64,000 nucleotides of DNA from positions 1 to 64,000 of the forward strand of contig JAMONP010000087.1 in the NCBI GenBank assembly GCA_027065695.1, written 5' to 3'. The translations under genes were made by a program, and so were the position numbers. Below are positions 1-8,243 of this stretch, piece after piece. Within the stretch, counting starts at the first letter, position 1. Each line of letters begins with the position of its first letter. Origin of the DNA: Desulfuromonadales bacterium. Its GTDB lineage: Bacteria; Desulfobacterota; Desulfuromonadia; Desulfuromonadales; BM103. A model generated the notes under the pieces. That model saw only the letters and a program-made list of their open reading frames with translations, had not been told where the DNA came from and made no database searches.

Positions 1-20
1 GTGTTGAGCATCTTTCTCAT
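1..20 (-). CDS. cas1: Cas1 integrase, 5' end only (cut by window edge)
   Basis: Only the first six codons are inside the window. The minus strand reads ATG AGA AAG ATG CTC AAC, giving MRKMLN, which resembles the start of type I-C Cas1 proteins. The ATG overlaps the cas4 stop as ATGA, the usual coupling in cas4-cas1 operons. Cas1 is the integrase that inserts new spacers together with Cas2. Identity is inferred from position and six residues, so it is tentative; cas2 and the CRISPR array would be expected further left, outside the window. Confidence 0.55.
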
Positions 21-640
21 AGATCCTCTCCCAACATCCGGTTCATGTAGCGACTGACGGATCGAGATTTGCCACAGCTTTTCGGCAAACACAAGCTGAG
101 TAATGAACAAGCGTCACACTTTTTGTCGTACACGGCCTGAGGCGTCTTACCACCTATTATCATCTGATGGGTTTTGTCGATGATTTCCTTTGTCAAAGCT
201 CTGAGTTCGGCATCCAAGAAGATCTCTTTTCTGCGCCGTTGTTTACCATAGAACAATGCCCCGCTATCAATCTGCACATCCAGCATCTCTTCCAGGCAGA
301 GTGCCTGTGCGCAAAGCTGCACCTCGTCGCAGCGGTCTTTCTTGGGCTTGCCACGTTTGTATTCGACGGGATATATCAGACCATCAGCATGGAACTCCAC
401 GACATCGGCCTGTCCACTCAAGCCTAGTTGCCGCGAACAGATTGGCAGGGTGCGTACCACCCGGATACCCTTTTGTTGACTTGCTTGCCCACTGTCGGCT
501 CGTTCGTGCAACACCTTGCCTTCTGCCGTGTAGCGGTTTTCGGCCCATTGCTGCTCCAAGTGGACTAACGCACACCGCCTCGGGCAGTAAACAAAATGAG
601 TAAGTGCCGAAATTGGTATAAAATCAGATTCAGGAAACAT
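17..640 (-). CDS. cas4: Cas4 PD-(D/E)XK nuclease, type I-C adaptation
   Basis: 207 aa, typical for Cas4. Cas4 is an FeS-cluster nuclease that trims prespacers and helps choose the PAM during spacer acquisition with Cas1-Cas2. The sequence shows an N-terminal Cys in YCPRRC near residue 19 and a C-terminal Cys group CDACSLLSLC...C, which together fit a 4Fe-4S site. A RecB-like core is visible as GQADVVEF followed by YPVEYKRGK, supplying the Asp, Glu and Lys. The start at 640 has AAAGG upstream. It lies 24 bp after cas3 and overlaps the putative cas1 start by 4 bp, so it belongs to the cas operon. Confidence 0.93.
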   Translation of the reverse strand: MFPESDFIPISALTHFVYCPRRCALVHLEQQWAENRYTAEGKVLHERADSGQASQQKGIRVVRTLPICSRQLGLSGQADVVEFHADGLIYPVEYKRGKPKKDRCDEVQLCAQALCLEEMLDVQIDSGALFYGKQRRRKEIFLDAELRALTKEIIDKTHQMIIGGKTPQAVYDKKCDACSLLSLCLPKSCGKSRSVSRYMNRMLGEDL

Positions 641-664
641 AAAAACCTTTTGTATTCAACAGGT

Positions 665-2869
665 CTAAATAATTGTGCCTTTGAACTGCTCATTTTCCAA
701 AACAGGTAAAACACCAGCCATGTATCCTAAAAAATCATTGTAGGGATAAATCCATTCATAAATCCCATTTCTAATCTCCTGAATCCCAAGTTTTTCAAGT
801 TGATACCCCCAGATCTGTACCGATTTTTTTTGCAGTTCACGCCAATCTACATCTTCAAAGTTTTCAAGTTTTTTTATGATGTCTTCATCGATAACTGTCA
901 CTCTGGTATCCGAGTTAATAACACAAAAATCTTTTTCAACTAGCGGGAAACGATTATTGATTTCCTGCTTTTGTAAATCTTCACAAACATTACCAGTTAA
1001 CCTAATTTCTCGTTTTAATGCTGCGGTACATAATTCCGGTGTAATTTGGCAGCCCTTTTGACAATAATTGAGAAGGATGCTTGCCGCCTCTTTCAGCCCA
1101 GGGTGCTGTTTTAACAACCCAGTACTTGCAAGCCTGATAGACCAAACTTCAGCGTCTTCATTTCCACCATGCCTGTTAACCCTTCCCGCAAGTTGGAGCA
1201 ATGAAACCAAGGAACCAATTTCCCGAATGCCTGTCCGGAATGAAAGATCCACTCCAGCTTCAACGCATGATGTTGCAACAAGTGTCCAGCAAGTATCTGA
1301 ATGATCAGCTAATCTTTTTTTGATTCGATTCAGCGCAGCATCCCGATCCTGGGGTGTCAGTGCCGTAGACAGGTGTTCAATATTCTTTCTTCCAGATTTA
1401 TCTGCACATGCCTGAGCAACAACAGCAGCACTTTGAACTGTATTAAGGATGACAATGCGAGGCCCAGGTACCGTGTATAGCCATGCAATAAGTTCATCAA
1501 TATCTAAAAGATTCTCTTTGTAGCGATACGTAATGCGAGCAGTTTCAAAGGCCATCAATTTTTTTCGGAAATTATCATTTATAACCTCAGGAACATCAGG
1601 GCAATCTTTATCAATTTCAGGTATTTTCCAGAAACGATTTAATGATCCTGAGGCAAGGACCCAATAACACTGCCATTCGTCAGCAAAAACTTTCATCCAA
1701 TGCCACGCCAACGGGAGCAGTTTCGCTGGCAGGGCAGCGTGAGACTCATCAACAAAAATGGCACTTCCTGGGAGATTGTGTAATCTGCGAAGAGTGGACG
1801 GAGTATTAGATGCGAGGGTTTCAAAAAAAGCTACCGCAGTTGTTACGACTATTGGAGCTTTCCATAATGCGGTCAGATGCCGACTACTGATATCTTGAAA
1901 ATCGGCTCGATGATGGAGCTCTGCAACAACTTCTTCTGCATTTTCTCCTGGTAGAATAAGGGCTTTACGATAGGTCTCCACCGATTGCGAAATTATATTG
2001 GTGAAGGGCAAAACCACAATGATCCGTCGCAACCCCCGGTTCTTGGCTTGCGAGAGTAAGTGTGCCATTACGGCGGTTGTCTTTCCTGTTCCCACAGGGC
2101 TATCACAAGAGGATATTCCTGCGTGAATATTTGAGGTCTTGCAAATCTCATACATCTGAGATCGCAGACATGATCTTTCATCTTCATCATTTCTAAGCTT
2201 GCTGACATAATCATCGAGAGCTAATAATCGTTCTGCAGGGTTCAATTTTACGGCTTTTTTGTCCTTCGGATAATTTCCGTAATTTATCGCCGTATCGGTA
2301 TGGTCTCCATCCACAAGACAGGAAAGTGCGAGTCTGAAAAATACCGCACTGTTCCCTTTTAACCCCTCAACTAAACCTTTACCTGGTGGCAACCCCTTAA
2401 CCGTTTCAATATGTTTGGTCAATAATTCTGGAAGCGTTGCATCAACATGATCCAGAACAGATTCATCCTGATTCAAAACAGACTCATCCCTGAACTGGTG
2501 CTTTTCTGCACGGGTACTCTCCACTATAAAATCTGACAAACCGATATGATGTGCCCGAACCAAAGCCGCACTCAATGGCATCGTCTTTTTAAGGAGATGT
2601 GCTGTGCCAGCGTCGGTGTGCTGAACAGGGAGAGTTTTCGCTTTTTGCTCGCCAGAAAGAACGCGTTGGTTCTCTTTATCCAGCTTGCCTAGATCATGAT
2701 ATTCCGCAGCAGAATGAACGACCCACCTAAAAAATAATCTATCCAATTTCGAGAAAGATGCTGCCTCAATTGAGGCAGCATCTGCACCTTGCACAACACC
2801 ATGAACATGACCAGCGTAGCTTTGAGCTGGTACATCCTTTTTCTTGTCAGCACTGTGCGCAAATAACAT
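665..2869 (-). CDS. cas3: Cas3 HD nuclease-helicase, type I-C
   Basis: 734 aa with both expected halves. The N-terminal HD nuclease shows HVH near residue 21, the YHDLGK motif near 57-62, QHTDAG near 83 and RAHH near 105. The superfamily 2 helicase part has Walker A SPVGTGKTT (about 257-265), a DESH box (about 374-377, in place of DEAH) and motif VI AGRVNRHG (about 561-568). Cas3 is recruited by the Cascade complex and degrades the displaced target strand. The start overlaps the cas7 stop by one base (TGATG). In the common I-C order cas3 is first in the operon; here it lies between cas7 and cas4. A 21 bp near-tandem duplication (2449-2490) adds a repeated DESVL to the HD domain. All motifs look intact. 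Confidence 0.95.
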   Translation of the reverse strand: MLFAHSADKKKDVPAQSYAGHVHGVVQGADAASIEAASFSKLDRLFFRWVVHSAAEYHDLGKLDKENQRVLSGEQKAKTLPVQHTDAGTAHLLKKTMPLSAALVRAHHIGLSDFIVESTRAEKHQFRDESVLNQDESVLDHVDATLPELLTKHIETVKGLPPGKGLVEGLKGNSAVFFRLALSCLVDGDHTDTAINYGNYPKDKKAVKLNPAERLLALDDYVSKLRNDEDERSCLRSQMYEICKTSNIHAGISSCDSPVGTGKTTAVMAHLLSQAKNRGLRRIIVVLPFTNIISQSVETYRKALILPGENAEEVVAELHHRADFQDISSRHLTALWKAPIVVTTAVAFFETLASNTPSTLRRLHNLPGSAIFVDESHAALPAKLLPLAWHWMKVFADEWQCYWVLASGSLNRFWKIPEIDKDCPDVPEVINDNFRKKLMAFETARITYRYKENLLDIDELIAWLYTVPGPRIVILNTVQSAAVVAQACADKSGRKNIEHLSTALTPQDRDAALNRIKKRLADHSDTCWTLVATSCVEAGVDLSFRTGIREIGSLVSLLQLAGRVNRHGGNEDAEVWSIRLASTGLLKQHPGLKEAASILLNYCQKGCQITPELCTAALKREIRLTGNVCEDLQKQEINNRFPLVEKDFCVINSDTRVTVIDEDIIKKLENFEDVDWRELQKKSVQIWGYQLEKLGIQEIRNGIYEWIYPYNDFLGYMAGVLPVLENEQFKGTII

Positions 2870-3762
2870 CAGATATTATCCATAAGGTCTACACAGCTAT
2901 CCAAGCGATCAAGAAGATCCTGTGGTAAGCGTGCCGATTTATCCTCATAGTCATTCCACGATGTTGACGACGCCAACGGATCATCACCTGTTCTTTTTGG
3001 AGTCAAGGCATCGATCAGCAAATAATCGGGGCAACTGCCAAGTGCATTTTTGTGTTCCATGAACCACGCATGACGAATTCGCACATCAGGTCTGATTGCC
3101 GACCGCGTATGGTCGTATGCATATGGGATAAGTGCCTTAAGCAGGTCCACATCTTGTGTTGTACAACCAGACTTGTGCGCGCTGCTTGGGTTGATATAAA
3201 ACGGCATGCAGTATACGCCATGCTCTACAACCCGATATGCGAGGGGGGCCATCCCCTGACTCTTGCCTTCTTGTACTCCCGATTTATTAGTGTTGGTATG
3301 ACGTACTATTTGAACTGGAGCAAGTGATAACCCCATCGTAAATTGGGCAACCCCGGTTTTGATATAGCCCTTATTCCCACCGGACTCGAGAAAGGTATTT
3401 CCGAAAAGTCGTGCATCCCAATATTTTTTTACGAATGTACTGTTCAAAAATGTGTTCTGATCAAAACCACTTATATCATCAGACATCTCTGAAGAAATCT
3501 GACCACGGTCGCGCCCACGAGATTCCAAAATGCAGAAATGTTCTTTGTCGATACTGAGTTTTCCACTCAATGCGGAGAAAACTGGTCCATCATAATCTTC
3601 GACCAAGTCCCTTAGTTTCCGTTTAAACGAAACGGGAGAGATTTCTCCCAAACCATTTGGTCTCTGCCGGGGGTCGCTTTCTCTGTCGGGATCACCATTC
3701 GGATTGGAACTGACAACCTCAAGAATTAACAAACCCGTCGCGCGCTTAATTTTGTTGCTCAT
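2869..3762 (-). CDS. cas7: Cas7c (Csd2) backbone subunit of type I-C Cascade
   Basis: 297 aa from the chosen start, the normal length for Csd2/Cas7c. Cas7 subunits polymerise along the crRNA spacer and form the backbone of the interference complex. The N-terminus has the family hallmark EVVSSNPNGDPD. The ORF track begins 141 bp upstream at 3903, inside cas8c. I chose the ATG at 3762 because it is preceded by AGGGG and yields the conserved MSNKIKRATG start. The gap to the cas8c stop is 25 bp, and the stop overlaps the cas3 start. Confidence 0.95.
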   Translation of the reverse strand: MSNKIKRATGLLILEVVSSNPNGDPDRESDPRQRPNGLGEISPVSFKRKLRDLVEDYDGPVFSALSGKLSIDKEHFCILESRGRDRGQISSEMSDDISGFDQNTFLNSTFVKKYWDARLFGNTFLESGGNKGYIKTGVAQFTMGLSLAPVQIVRHTNTNKSGVQEGKSQGMAPLAYRVVEHGVYCMPFYINPSSAHKSGCTTQDVDLLKALIPYAYDHTRSAIRPDVRIRHAWFMEHKNALGSCPDYLLIDALTPKRTGDDPLASSTSWNDYEDKSARLPQDLLDRLDSCVDLMDNI

Positions 3763-3787
3763 ACTCAATTCCCCTTTTTTGAATTTA

Positions 3788-4144
3788 TTATTTTTTATTA
3801 GAAGCAAGATAACCGAGCAGTAACTGTGCTCGCTCCGCATCGTTAAATCTATTCGGCAAAGACATTTCAGCAAGCTGAGCAGCCACCTCTCCATACTGTC
3901 CAATAAAATACCCAGCTAATTTGCCATTTTCCTTTCCCCTGAATGTTTGTGCCCAGCCGTAGTATGGTTTTAATCTCAAAGCCAACTGTGAAAGCGCCTG
4001 AATAGGGTTATCTAATGCTGCCGACATCAGTGCATTACCAACCAATTGAGGAGGCAACTCATCACGAACCTCCTTACAATAAAGAGCGTGAAGCTCATCA
4101 GCCAGTTTCATCATGCGCCCAACAAGAAATGGAACTTTTCCCAT
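3788..4144 (-). CDS. cas11c: Cas11c small subunit, internal start within cas8c
   Basis: An in-frame ATG at 4144 (residue 578 of Cas8c, MGKVPFLVGR) is preceded by ACGGAGGTTTAT, a near-perfect Shine-Dalgarno four bases from the ATG. Translation from here gives a 118 aa protein equal to the Cas8c C-terminus. In studied type I-C systems the small subunit Cas11c is produced in just this way and is needed for a stable Cascade. The SD and ATG are seen directly; the role is inferred from the family. No other small-subunit gene is present in the operon. Confidence 0.8.
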   Translation of the reverse strand: MGKVPFLVGRMMKLADELHALYCKEVRDELPPQLVGNALMSAALDNPIQALSQLALRLKPYYGWAQTFRGKENGKLAGYFIGQYGEVAAQLAEMSLPNRFNDAERAQLLLGYLASNKK

Positions 4145-5875
4145 ATAAACCTCCGTTTTTATTCCAAGTTTATAAAGCAGTAACCCTAAAATTGACGGTA
4201 ATAAAAGCTTATGCTTATCGTATCCCTTAGCTTTAATAGCAATAATTTCGTTACGGTTAATTGAGGCACCCAACGATAAAAATAGCCCCTTGCTATTTCG
4301 GATAAGGACGGTGAAAAGTTGGGAGATAAATCGTTCTGCCTGCTCATCAAGTAGCAGTTCGATTCCTTTGGTGTAAGCAACAACTGGTGTTTCACACTCG
4401 GTCGATCCATCTAGCTTCCAAACACGGTTAAAACACGATGCTATCTGGAGTGGATATGGCACTTGTGGTTCTGCAACACTCCACTCCCCTTTTTTGTCTC
4501 CCCAAACACGGAACTTTATATTCGGTAAATTTGCACAACCATCCGCCCACTCACTGGCGGCATCGGCAAGCCGCTGTGCCGTATAGTTGCGATGAAAAAC
4601 AACTTTGGTGCGTGCTTTATCCATTTTTTTCAGAGAAAAGACGCGTAACTCGATTCCCTTAAGATCCTGCGTTATATTTTCCCGAAGTTTTTCAATCACG
4701 CTATGTGCGGCATTCGTAAAGCGATATCCAGAATCAAAATTCTCTTGCGCACCTAAACACGCAGCCAGGTTGAGAGAAATTCCAGGTAACTGTGCAGGGT
4801 ATGCAAAAATAAGTTCTTTGGTATCTGCCCGTCCCCAAGTATCACCTTCATGGGAAGAATCACCCAACCATTCAAGAGCTCCCTTTGCACGCTTCCTGCT
4901 CTCACTGCCAATCGGAAAAGATTTTGAGTCAATGGTTTTATAACGTTGTTGACAAGGTGATTCACTATTCATTGCACGTAACTTCACTTCAGCAACATAA
5001 GGAAGTTTCACCCCTGGCAACTTTTCATTACTGCCATCTACAGTGGAATTGAACGCGTCAAAAACAACTTCCGAGGTGATTGTCTTTTCCTTCTTTACGA
5101 TTAATTGTTCATTAATCATTTCGATGGTACTTTGACTGGCAACAGGATATTCATCCCAATCTGGAATATCCAAAAAAACTGATAGAGTACCCCTGTCTTT
5201 ATCTGGCGTTTGCTTTATGCTTCCATCATGTAATAGAAAAGACAGTGCTAAAGTAGCATTTTCGGAACTCTCAATTAGCTCCCACAAATAGTTTTCCAGT
5301 ACTCGCCTAAATGATTTTCCATAAACACAATTCAGTAATGAACTGTCTTTGTCTAAAACTGGATAACGTAAAACCCGTTCAATCAATTTATCGACCACAT
5401 GACAGCTTTCACGATTGTGACCAGCTATGAGTCGAGAGAGCTTTTCAGGTACTTCACCGAGGCATCGACTTAATTTTTTCTTAATTTTTTCATCCCAATT
5501 ATCATTCCGTTCAGCACACCAACTTTTGAGAAGATCAACGTCAATACTTTGTTTGCCATCACGCCAAGCTTTCAACCGTTTTTTTGCAGTTTTCTGTTCT
5601 TCGATACTTTCATCAAAAGCAATTCGATATAACGGTTGAATATTGAGCCCAGGAAACGAGCTGCCATTGCTTGGCTCCCATTTTTTTAAAAAGGGGACAA
5701 TCTCATGGTTAATTGCATCAATTCCTTCTACACTGCCATCATCTGCAATAAAAATGCGATAACAGGGCTTTTTTGTTGTAGCTTTAGGCAGCTCTTTCAA
5801 CTTTGGATCCCACTCTTTTGGAGCGATACCAGCAGTGTCCAGCGCATCAGCTAATTGACATAATTCATTCAGCAT
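3788..5875 (-). CDS. cas8c: Cas8c (Csd1) large subunit of type I-C Cascade
   Basis: 695 aa, somewhat longer than many Csd1 proteins. Cas8c recognises the PAM and opens the target DNA in the I-C interference complex. Assignment rests on the Csd1-like N-terminus (MLNELCQLADALDTAGIAP), its place between cas5c and cas7c, and its size. The first codons overlap the end of cas5c by 7 bp, and AGGTGACTTT precedes the ATG. The last ~118 codons form the helical small-subunit region, which also appears to be translated separately (see cas11c). The sequence is otherwise poorly conserved across the family, as is usual for Cas8. Confidence 0.92.
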   Translation of the reverse strand: MLNELCQLADALDTAGIAPKEWDPKLKELPKATTKKPCYRIFIADDGSVEGIDAINHEIVPFLKKWEPSNGSSFPGLNIQPLYRIAFDESIEEQKTAKKRLKAWRDGKQSIDVDLLKSWCAERNDNWDEKIKKKLSRCLGEVPEKLSRLIAGHNRESCHVVDKLIERVLRYPVLDKDSSLLNCVYGKSFRRVLENYLWELIESSENATLALSFLLHDGSIKQTPDKDRGTLSVFLDIPDWDEYPVASQSTIEMINEQLIVKKEKTITSEVVFDAFNSTVDGSNEKLPGVKLPYVAEVKLRAMNSESPCQQRYKTIDSKSFPIGSESRKRAKGALEWLGDSSHEGDTWGRADTKELIFAYPAQLPGISLNLAACLGAQENFDSGYRFTNAAHSVIEKLRENITQDLKGIELRVFSLKKMDKARTKVVFHRNYTAQRLADAASEWADGCANLPNIKFRVWGDKKGEWSVAEPQVPYPLQIASCFNRVWKLDGSTECETPVVAYTKGIELLLDEQAERFISQLFTVLIRNSKGLFLSLGASINRNEIIAIKAKGYDKHKLLLPSILGLLLYKLGIKTEVYMGKVPFLVGRMMKLADELHALYCKEVRDELPPQLVGNALMSAALDNPIQALSQLALRLKPYYGWAQTFRGKENGKLAGYFIGQYGEVAAQLAEMSLPNRFNDAERAQLLLGYLASNKK

Positions 5876-6540
5876 AAAGTCACCTGCTTTCGTAGAAACA
5901 TCAGGGTTCCATTTTGAATAGCCACGTTCTGATCAAAGGAAAAAGCTACGTCTGATGCGTACCCTTCGGGGAAAACCTCCCGAAGCATCGATGGGATAAC
6001 GGTATTGAGATTGATCTGAACGATTGTTGAATCACGAAACTCGCCAAAATACGCAGGTGCAAATTCCTTCCAGCCTAAAAAGGGAACAGAAAAACACTGC
6101 CCTCTCTTAAGTCTCCTTTCAAACATAGCCTGATATGCATGACCGGGTGCAGTGGTTTTTTGATCCCATCTTTTAGCAGACAGCGGCATATCTTTTTGAA
6201 TGCTTTTGGGGGCAGGTGAAACTTCTGCATACAGGCGATAACAGACATCAAGCAAAACTGTCGCAAGGAACTGAAAACCACCACCCGTTTTAACAACACC
6301 TGACTTTCGAAGTGGCCCACCATAGTTTGTCTGATAGTTGTGATATTGAAGCGGAGTACATATTTCAACTTTTGTTGGATTTATCTGTACTGCGGGCCCC
6401 CATAAAATAGATTCGAAAATCCCTTTTACGGCTGAATAGGTTGGTGCCGGATAGCTGACAGGACAATCCCCCGTGTCAGGACGTGTCCACATGGCAGTAG
6501 CTCCGGAAATTTCAATTTGTACGTTATAGCTCTTACCCAT
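5869..6540 (-). CDS. cas5c: Cas5c (Cas5d) crRNA-processing endonuclease, type I-C
   Basis: 223 aa. In type I-C, which has no Cas6, Cas5c cuts the pre-crRNA and then caps the 5' handle in Cascade. The N-terminus shows the Cas5d pattern VQIEISGATAMWTRPD followed by SYPAPTYSAVKGIFESILW. The start codon overlaps the stop of the upstream dinD-like gene as TAATG, and its SD (GGGGGT) lies inside the last dinD codons, so translation is probably coupled. No cas6 is seen, consistent with I-C. Confidence 0.95.
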   Translation of the reverse strand: MGKSYNVQIEISGATAMWTRPDTGDCPVSYPAPTYSAVKGIFESILWGPAVQINPTKVEICTPLQYHNYQTNYGGPLRKSGVVKTGGGFQFLATVLLDVCYRLYAEVSPAPKSIQKDMPLSAKRWDQKTTAPGHAYQAMFERRLKRGQCFSVPFLGWKEFAPAYFGEFRDSTIVQINLNTVIPSMLREVFPEGYASDVAFSFDQNVAIQNGTLMFLRKQVTLC

Positions 6541-7376
6541 TAATACCCCCTTTTCTCTAGTCGTTTCTGTTTCTCAGATATATCCAGAAAATTTCCCTCT
6601 GAAACAACCTTACGCCCCGATTCTTCTTCCAGTTTTTCACGCGCATTCCCAGCAATAGTCCCTCCCTTGTTCGAGGCAGTGTGATTCTCATCAAAACCCT
6701 GTGCATCCTGACTTCTCGCAATCTCGGTTGTGGCTGCCTCACCCAGCATCGAAAAGATCAACTCCAGATCAGTCATGTGATCTCGTAGATTCTCACGCTG
6801 CAAACCTTTCATTTGTTTGTATTCGGATGGAGTCACACCGAAAGCAGCTTTCGATATTTCAGCGGTGAGGATAGCGTACTCGCGATGACCACCAACATCA
6901 CGGTTTTTCCATTCGTCGGTCAATTCGGCACGGATAGCGATGCCACGCATCCGTTTTTCGATCCAGTCATCAGAATATCCTTTGGCACGATAGAGTTCAC
7001 GGGTACGCCGGGTTGCCAGTTCTGGGTCCTCGATCTCCTGCACCCGCTCGTAACCGACCTTGGCCAGCCAACGCTTGAATGGTTCGGCTTTGGGGGAAGG
7101 AATCGACTGGATGATGCGAAAGATACCTTCGGTGTTTGCGCAATCGGTCAGATACTTTTTGCCATCGCTTGATTCTAGTTTCAGTTGTCGACAAAATGTC
7201 GACAACTCAGTTCCACTGGCATCTTTCTCCCGTTTTTTCATGCGATACCAGTAGTCACGGGGTTTGCCGCTGTCTGTCAGTGCCGCAATGACATCAACAA
7301 CGGCAAAAAACCAAACATCTTCAATGAGAATGCGTCTGATCTCCTTGTCCTGGAAAACCACCAATTTTTCATCCAT
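6540..7376 (-). CDS. dinD: DinD-like protein with Bro-N domain, first gene of the cas operon
   Basis: 278 aa, close to the ~274 aa of E. coli DinD. The N-terminal ~110 residues look like a Bro-N (phage antirepressor-type DNA-binding) domain: FQDKEIRRILIEDVWFFAVV, then FRIIQSIPSPKAEPFKRWLA. The C-terminal half has the DinD pattern GHREYAILTAEISKAAFGVT. E. coli DinD is SOS-induced and inhibits RecA filaments in vitro; no function is known in a CRISPR setting. The start has an excellent SD (GGAGGGAGGT). The stop overlaps the cas5c start by one base, so the gene is transcriptionally and probably translationally tied to the interference genes. Whether it acts with Cas proteins, regulates them, or arrived by chance insertion is unknown. 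Confidence 0.85.
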   Translation of the reverse strand: MDEKLVVFQDKEIRRILIEDVWFFAVVDVIAALTDSGKPRDYWYRMKKREKDASGTELSTFCRQLKLESSDGKKYLTDCANTEGIFRIIQSIPSPKAEPFKRWLAKVGYERVQEIEDPELATRRTRELYRAKGYSDDWIEKRMRGIAIRAELTDEWKNRDVGGHREYAILTAEISKAAFGVTPSEYKQMKGLQRENLRDHMTDLELIFSMLGEAATTEIARSQDAQGFDENHTASNKGGTIAGNAREKLEEESGRKVVSEGNFLDISEKQKRLEKRGY

Positions 7377-7406
7377 GTTTACCTCCCTCCTAACATTAGA
7401 ATACCG

Positions 7407-7424
7407 TCATGCTCTCTTGCATGA
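7407..7424. promoter_or_regulatory. Inverted repeat in the leader of the dinD-cas operon (possible operator)
   Basis: The 79 bp between the HIRAN gene and dinD contain TCATGC-N6-GCATGA, a perfect 6 bp inverted repeat with a 6 bp spacer. On the minus strand a weak -10-like TATTCT follows it, just ahead of the dinD SD. I did not recognise it as a LexA box. It could be an operator for the cas operon or a chance palindrome. Confidence 0.3.
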
Positions 7425-7455
7425 GCCATTTCCATTACGACCATCTCATCGATCA

Positions 7456-7854
7456 TCACCCAACCTCCAGCCCCACGCCAACTTTCAGCATTCCCCAAAC
7501 CACAGCCTGTGGGGCACTCTCCAGCACCTCACCCCGTAGCTTTGCGTCTTGTCGCAACAAGCGGCTGAGATGTCGATTATCACTGCGCGGCACATATCCA
7601 AGTTTACGCCCCTGCCATTCGATACGCACCGCATAGTAGTCGTGCTGATTGTCAGATTCCGCAACCAAATCCAGAAGCACCCCTGGTTGCAGTCGATTTA
7701 TCAACTGCGGCCCATCATAATACTGGAACCCTGCAACCATAAAGCGGTTCAAGCGGTATCGTCGCGACTTAACTCCGGCGAAAACCGGCCCACTGAGGGT
7801 GACAGGCAACAGCAATAAAGCCTTTTTAAGAAGCAAGCGTCGGTTCATGAACAT
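7456..7854 (-). CDS. Stand-alone exported HIRAN-domain protein
   Basis: 132 aa. Residues 1-26 look like a signal peptide or membrane anchor (MNRRLLLKKALLLLPVTLSG, ending PVFA). The rest matches a HIRAN domain: FMVAGFQYYDG, then LVAESDNQHDYYAVRIEW and KLGYVPRSDN. HIRAN domains in Rad5/HLTF bind DNA 3' ends, but many bacterial single-domain versions are uncharacterised. AGGAGAAAAC precedes the ATG at 7854. The gene reads in the same direction as the dinD-cas operon, 79 bp upstream, so co-transcription is possible. Export, if real, argues against a direct DNA-repair role. Confidence 0.75.
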   Translation of the reverse strand: MFMNRRLLLKKALLLLPVTLSGPVFAGVKSRRYRLNRFMVAGFQYYDGPQLINRLQPGVLLDLVAESDNQHDYYAVRIEWQGRKLGYVPRSDNRHLSRLLRQDAKLRGEVLESAPQAVVWGMLKVGVGLEVG

Positions 7855-7960
7855 GTTTTCTCCTTTTCATAGAAGTGCGCATGTTTATTGGTAACTACTT
7901 CGCGTGTCACAATAAGTCACACAGCATTTAACAAGACCTGCCAAGTCTTGCAATTCACAC

Positions 7961-7998
7961 AAAAAAACGCATTGCGGTCACTTGGCCGTCAATGCGTT
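7961..7998 (-). terminator. Rho-independent terminator (minus strand)
   Basis: On the minus strand, AACGCATTGACGG pairs with CCGCAATGCGTT (one bulge, loop CCAAGTGA) and is followed by seven T. This is a classic intrinsic terminator for transcripts coming from the PhnA/MliC side, which would separate them from the HIRAN-dinD-cas genes. Confidence 0.75.
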
Positions 7999-8190
7999 AC
8001 AGCAGATCTCATATTCCACCCCCATGGAAAATCTACAAATGAATATTAATCAAAATTACTGGTTTTATTGCTGTATGTTCGAACACTCCTGGATCAATTA
8101 AATAGTTGCTACGACAGCATAGGCTTGTTGGTTCCAACAGGCAAGGTATATGGCAAACTCTTGTTGAATAAATACCTGCAGGTTACGAAC

Positions 8191-8243
8191 TTTAAATCCC
8201 CCTCAATCCCCCTTTGCTAAAGGGGGGGGAGGGGGGATTTAAA
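8191..8243. repeat. C/G-rich intergenic palindrome
   Basis: The sequence TTTAAATCCCCC...GGGGGGATTTAAA is a long imperfect palindrome around TTTGCTAAAG. Elements of this pattern are, to my knowledge, common in intergenic DNA of many proteobacteria. Only one copy is seen in this window. Confidence 0.7.

Noticed and set aside
3763-3903. Longer Cas7 N-terminus from the ORF track
   Set aside because: It overlaps the cas8c 3' end in another frame and lacks an SD; the ATG at 3762 has AGGGG and gives the conserved start.
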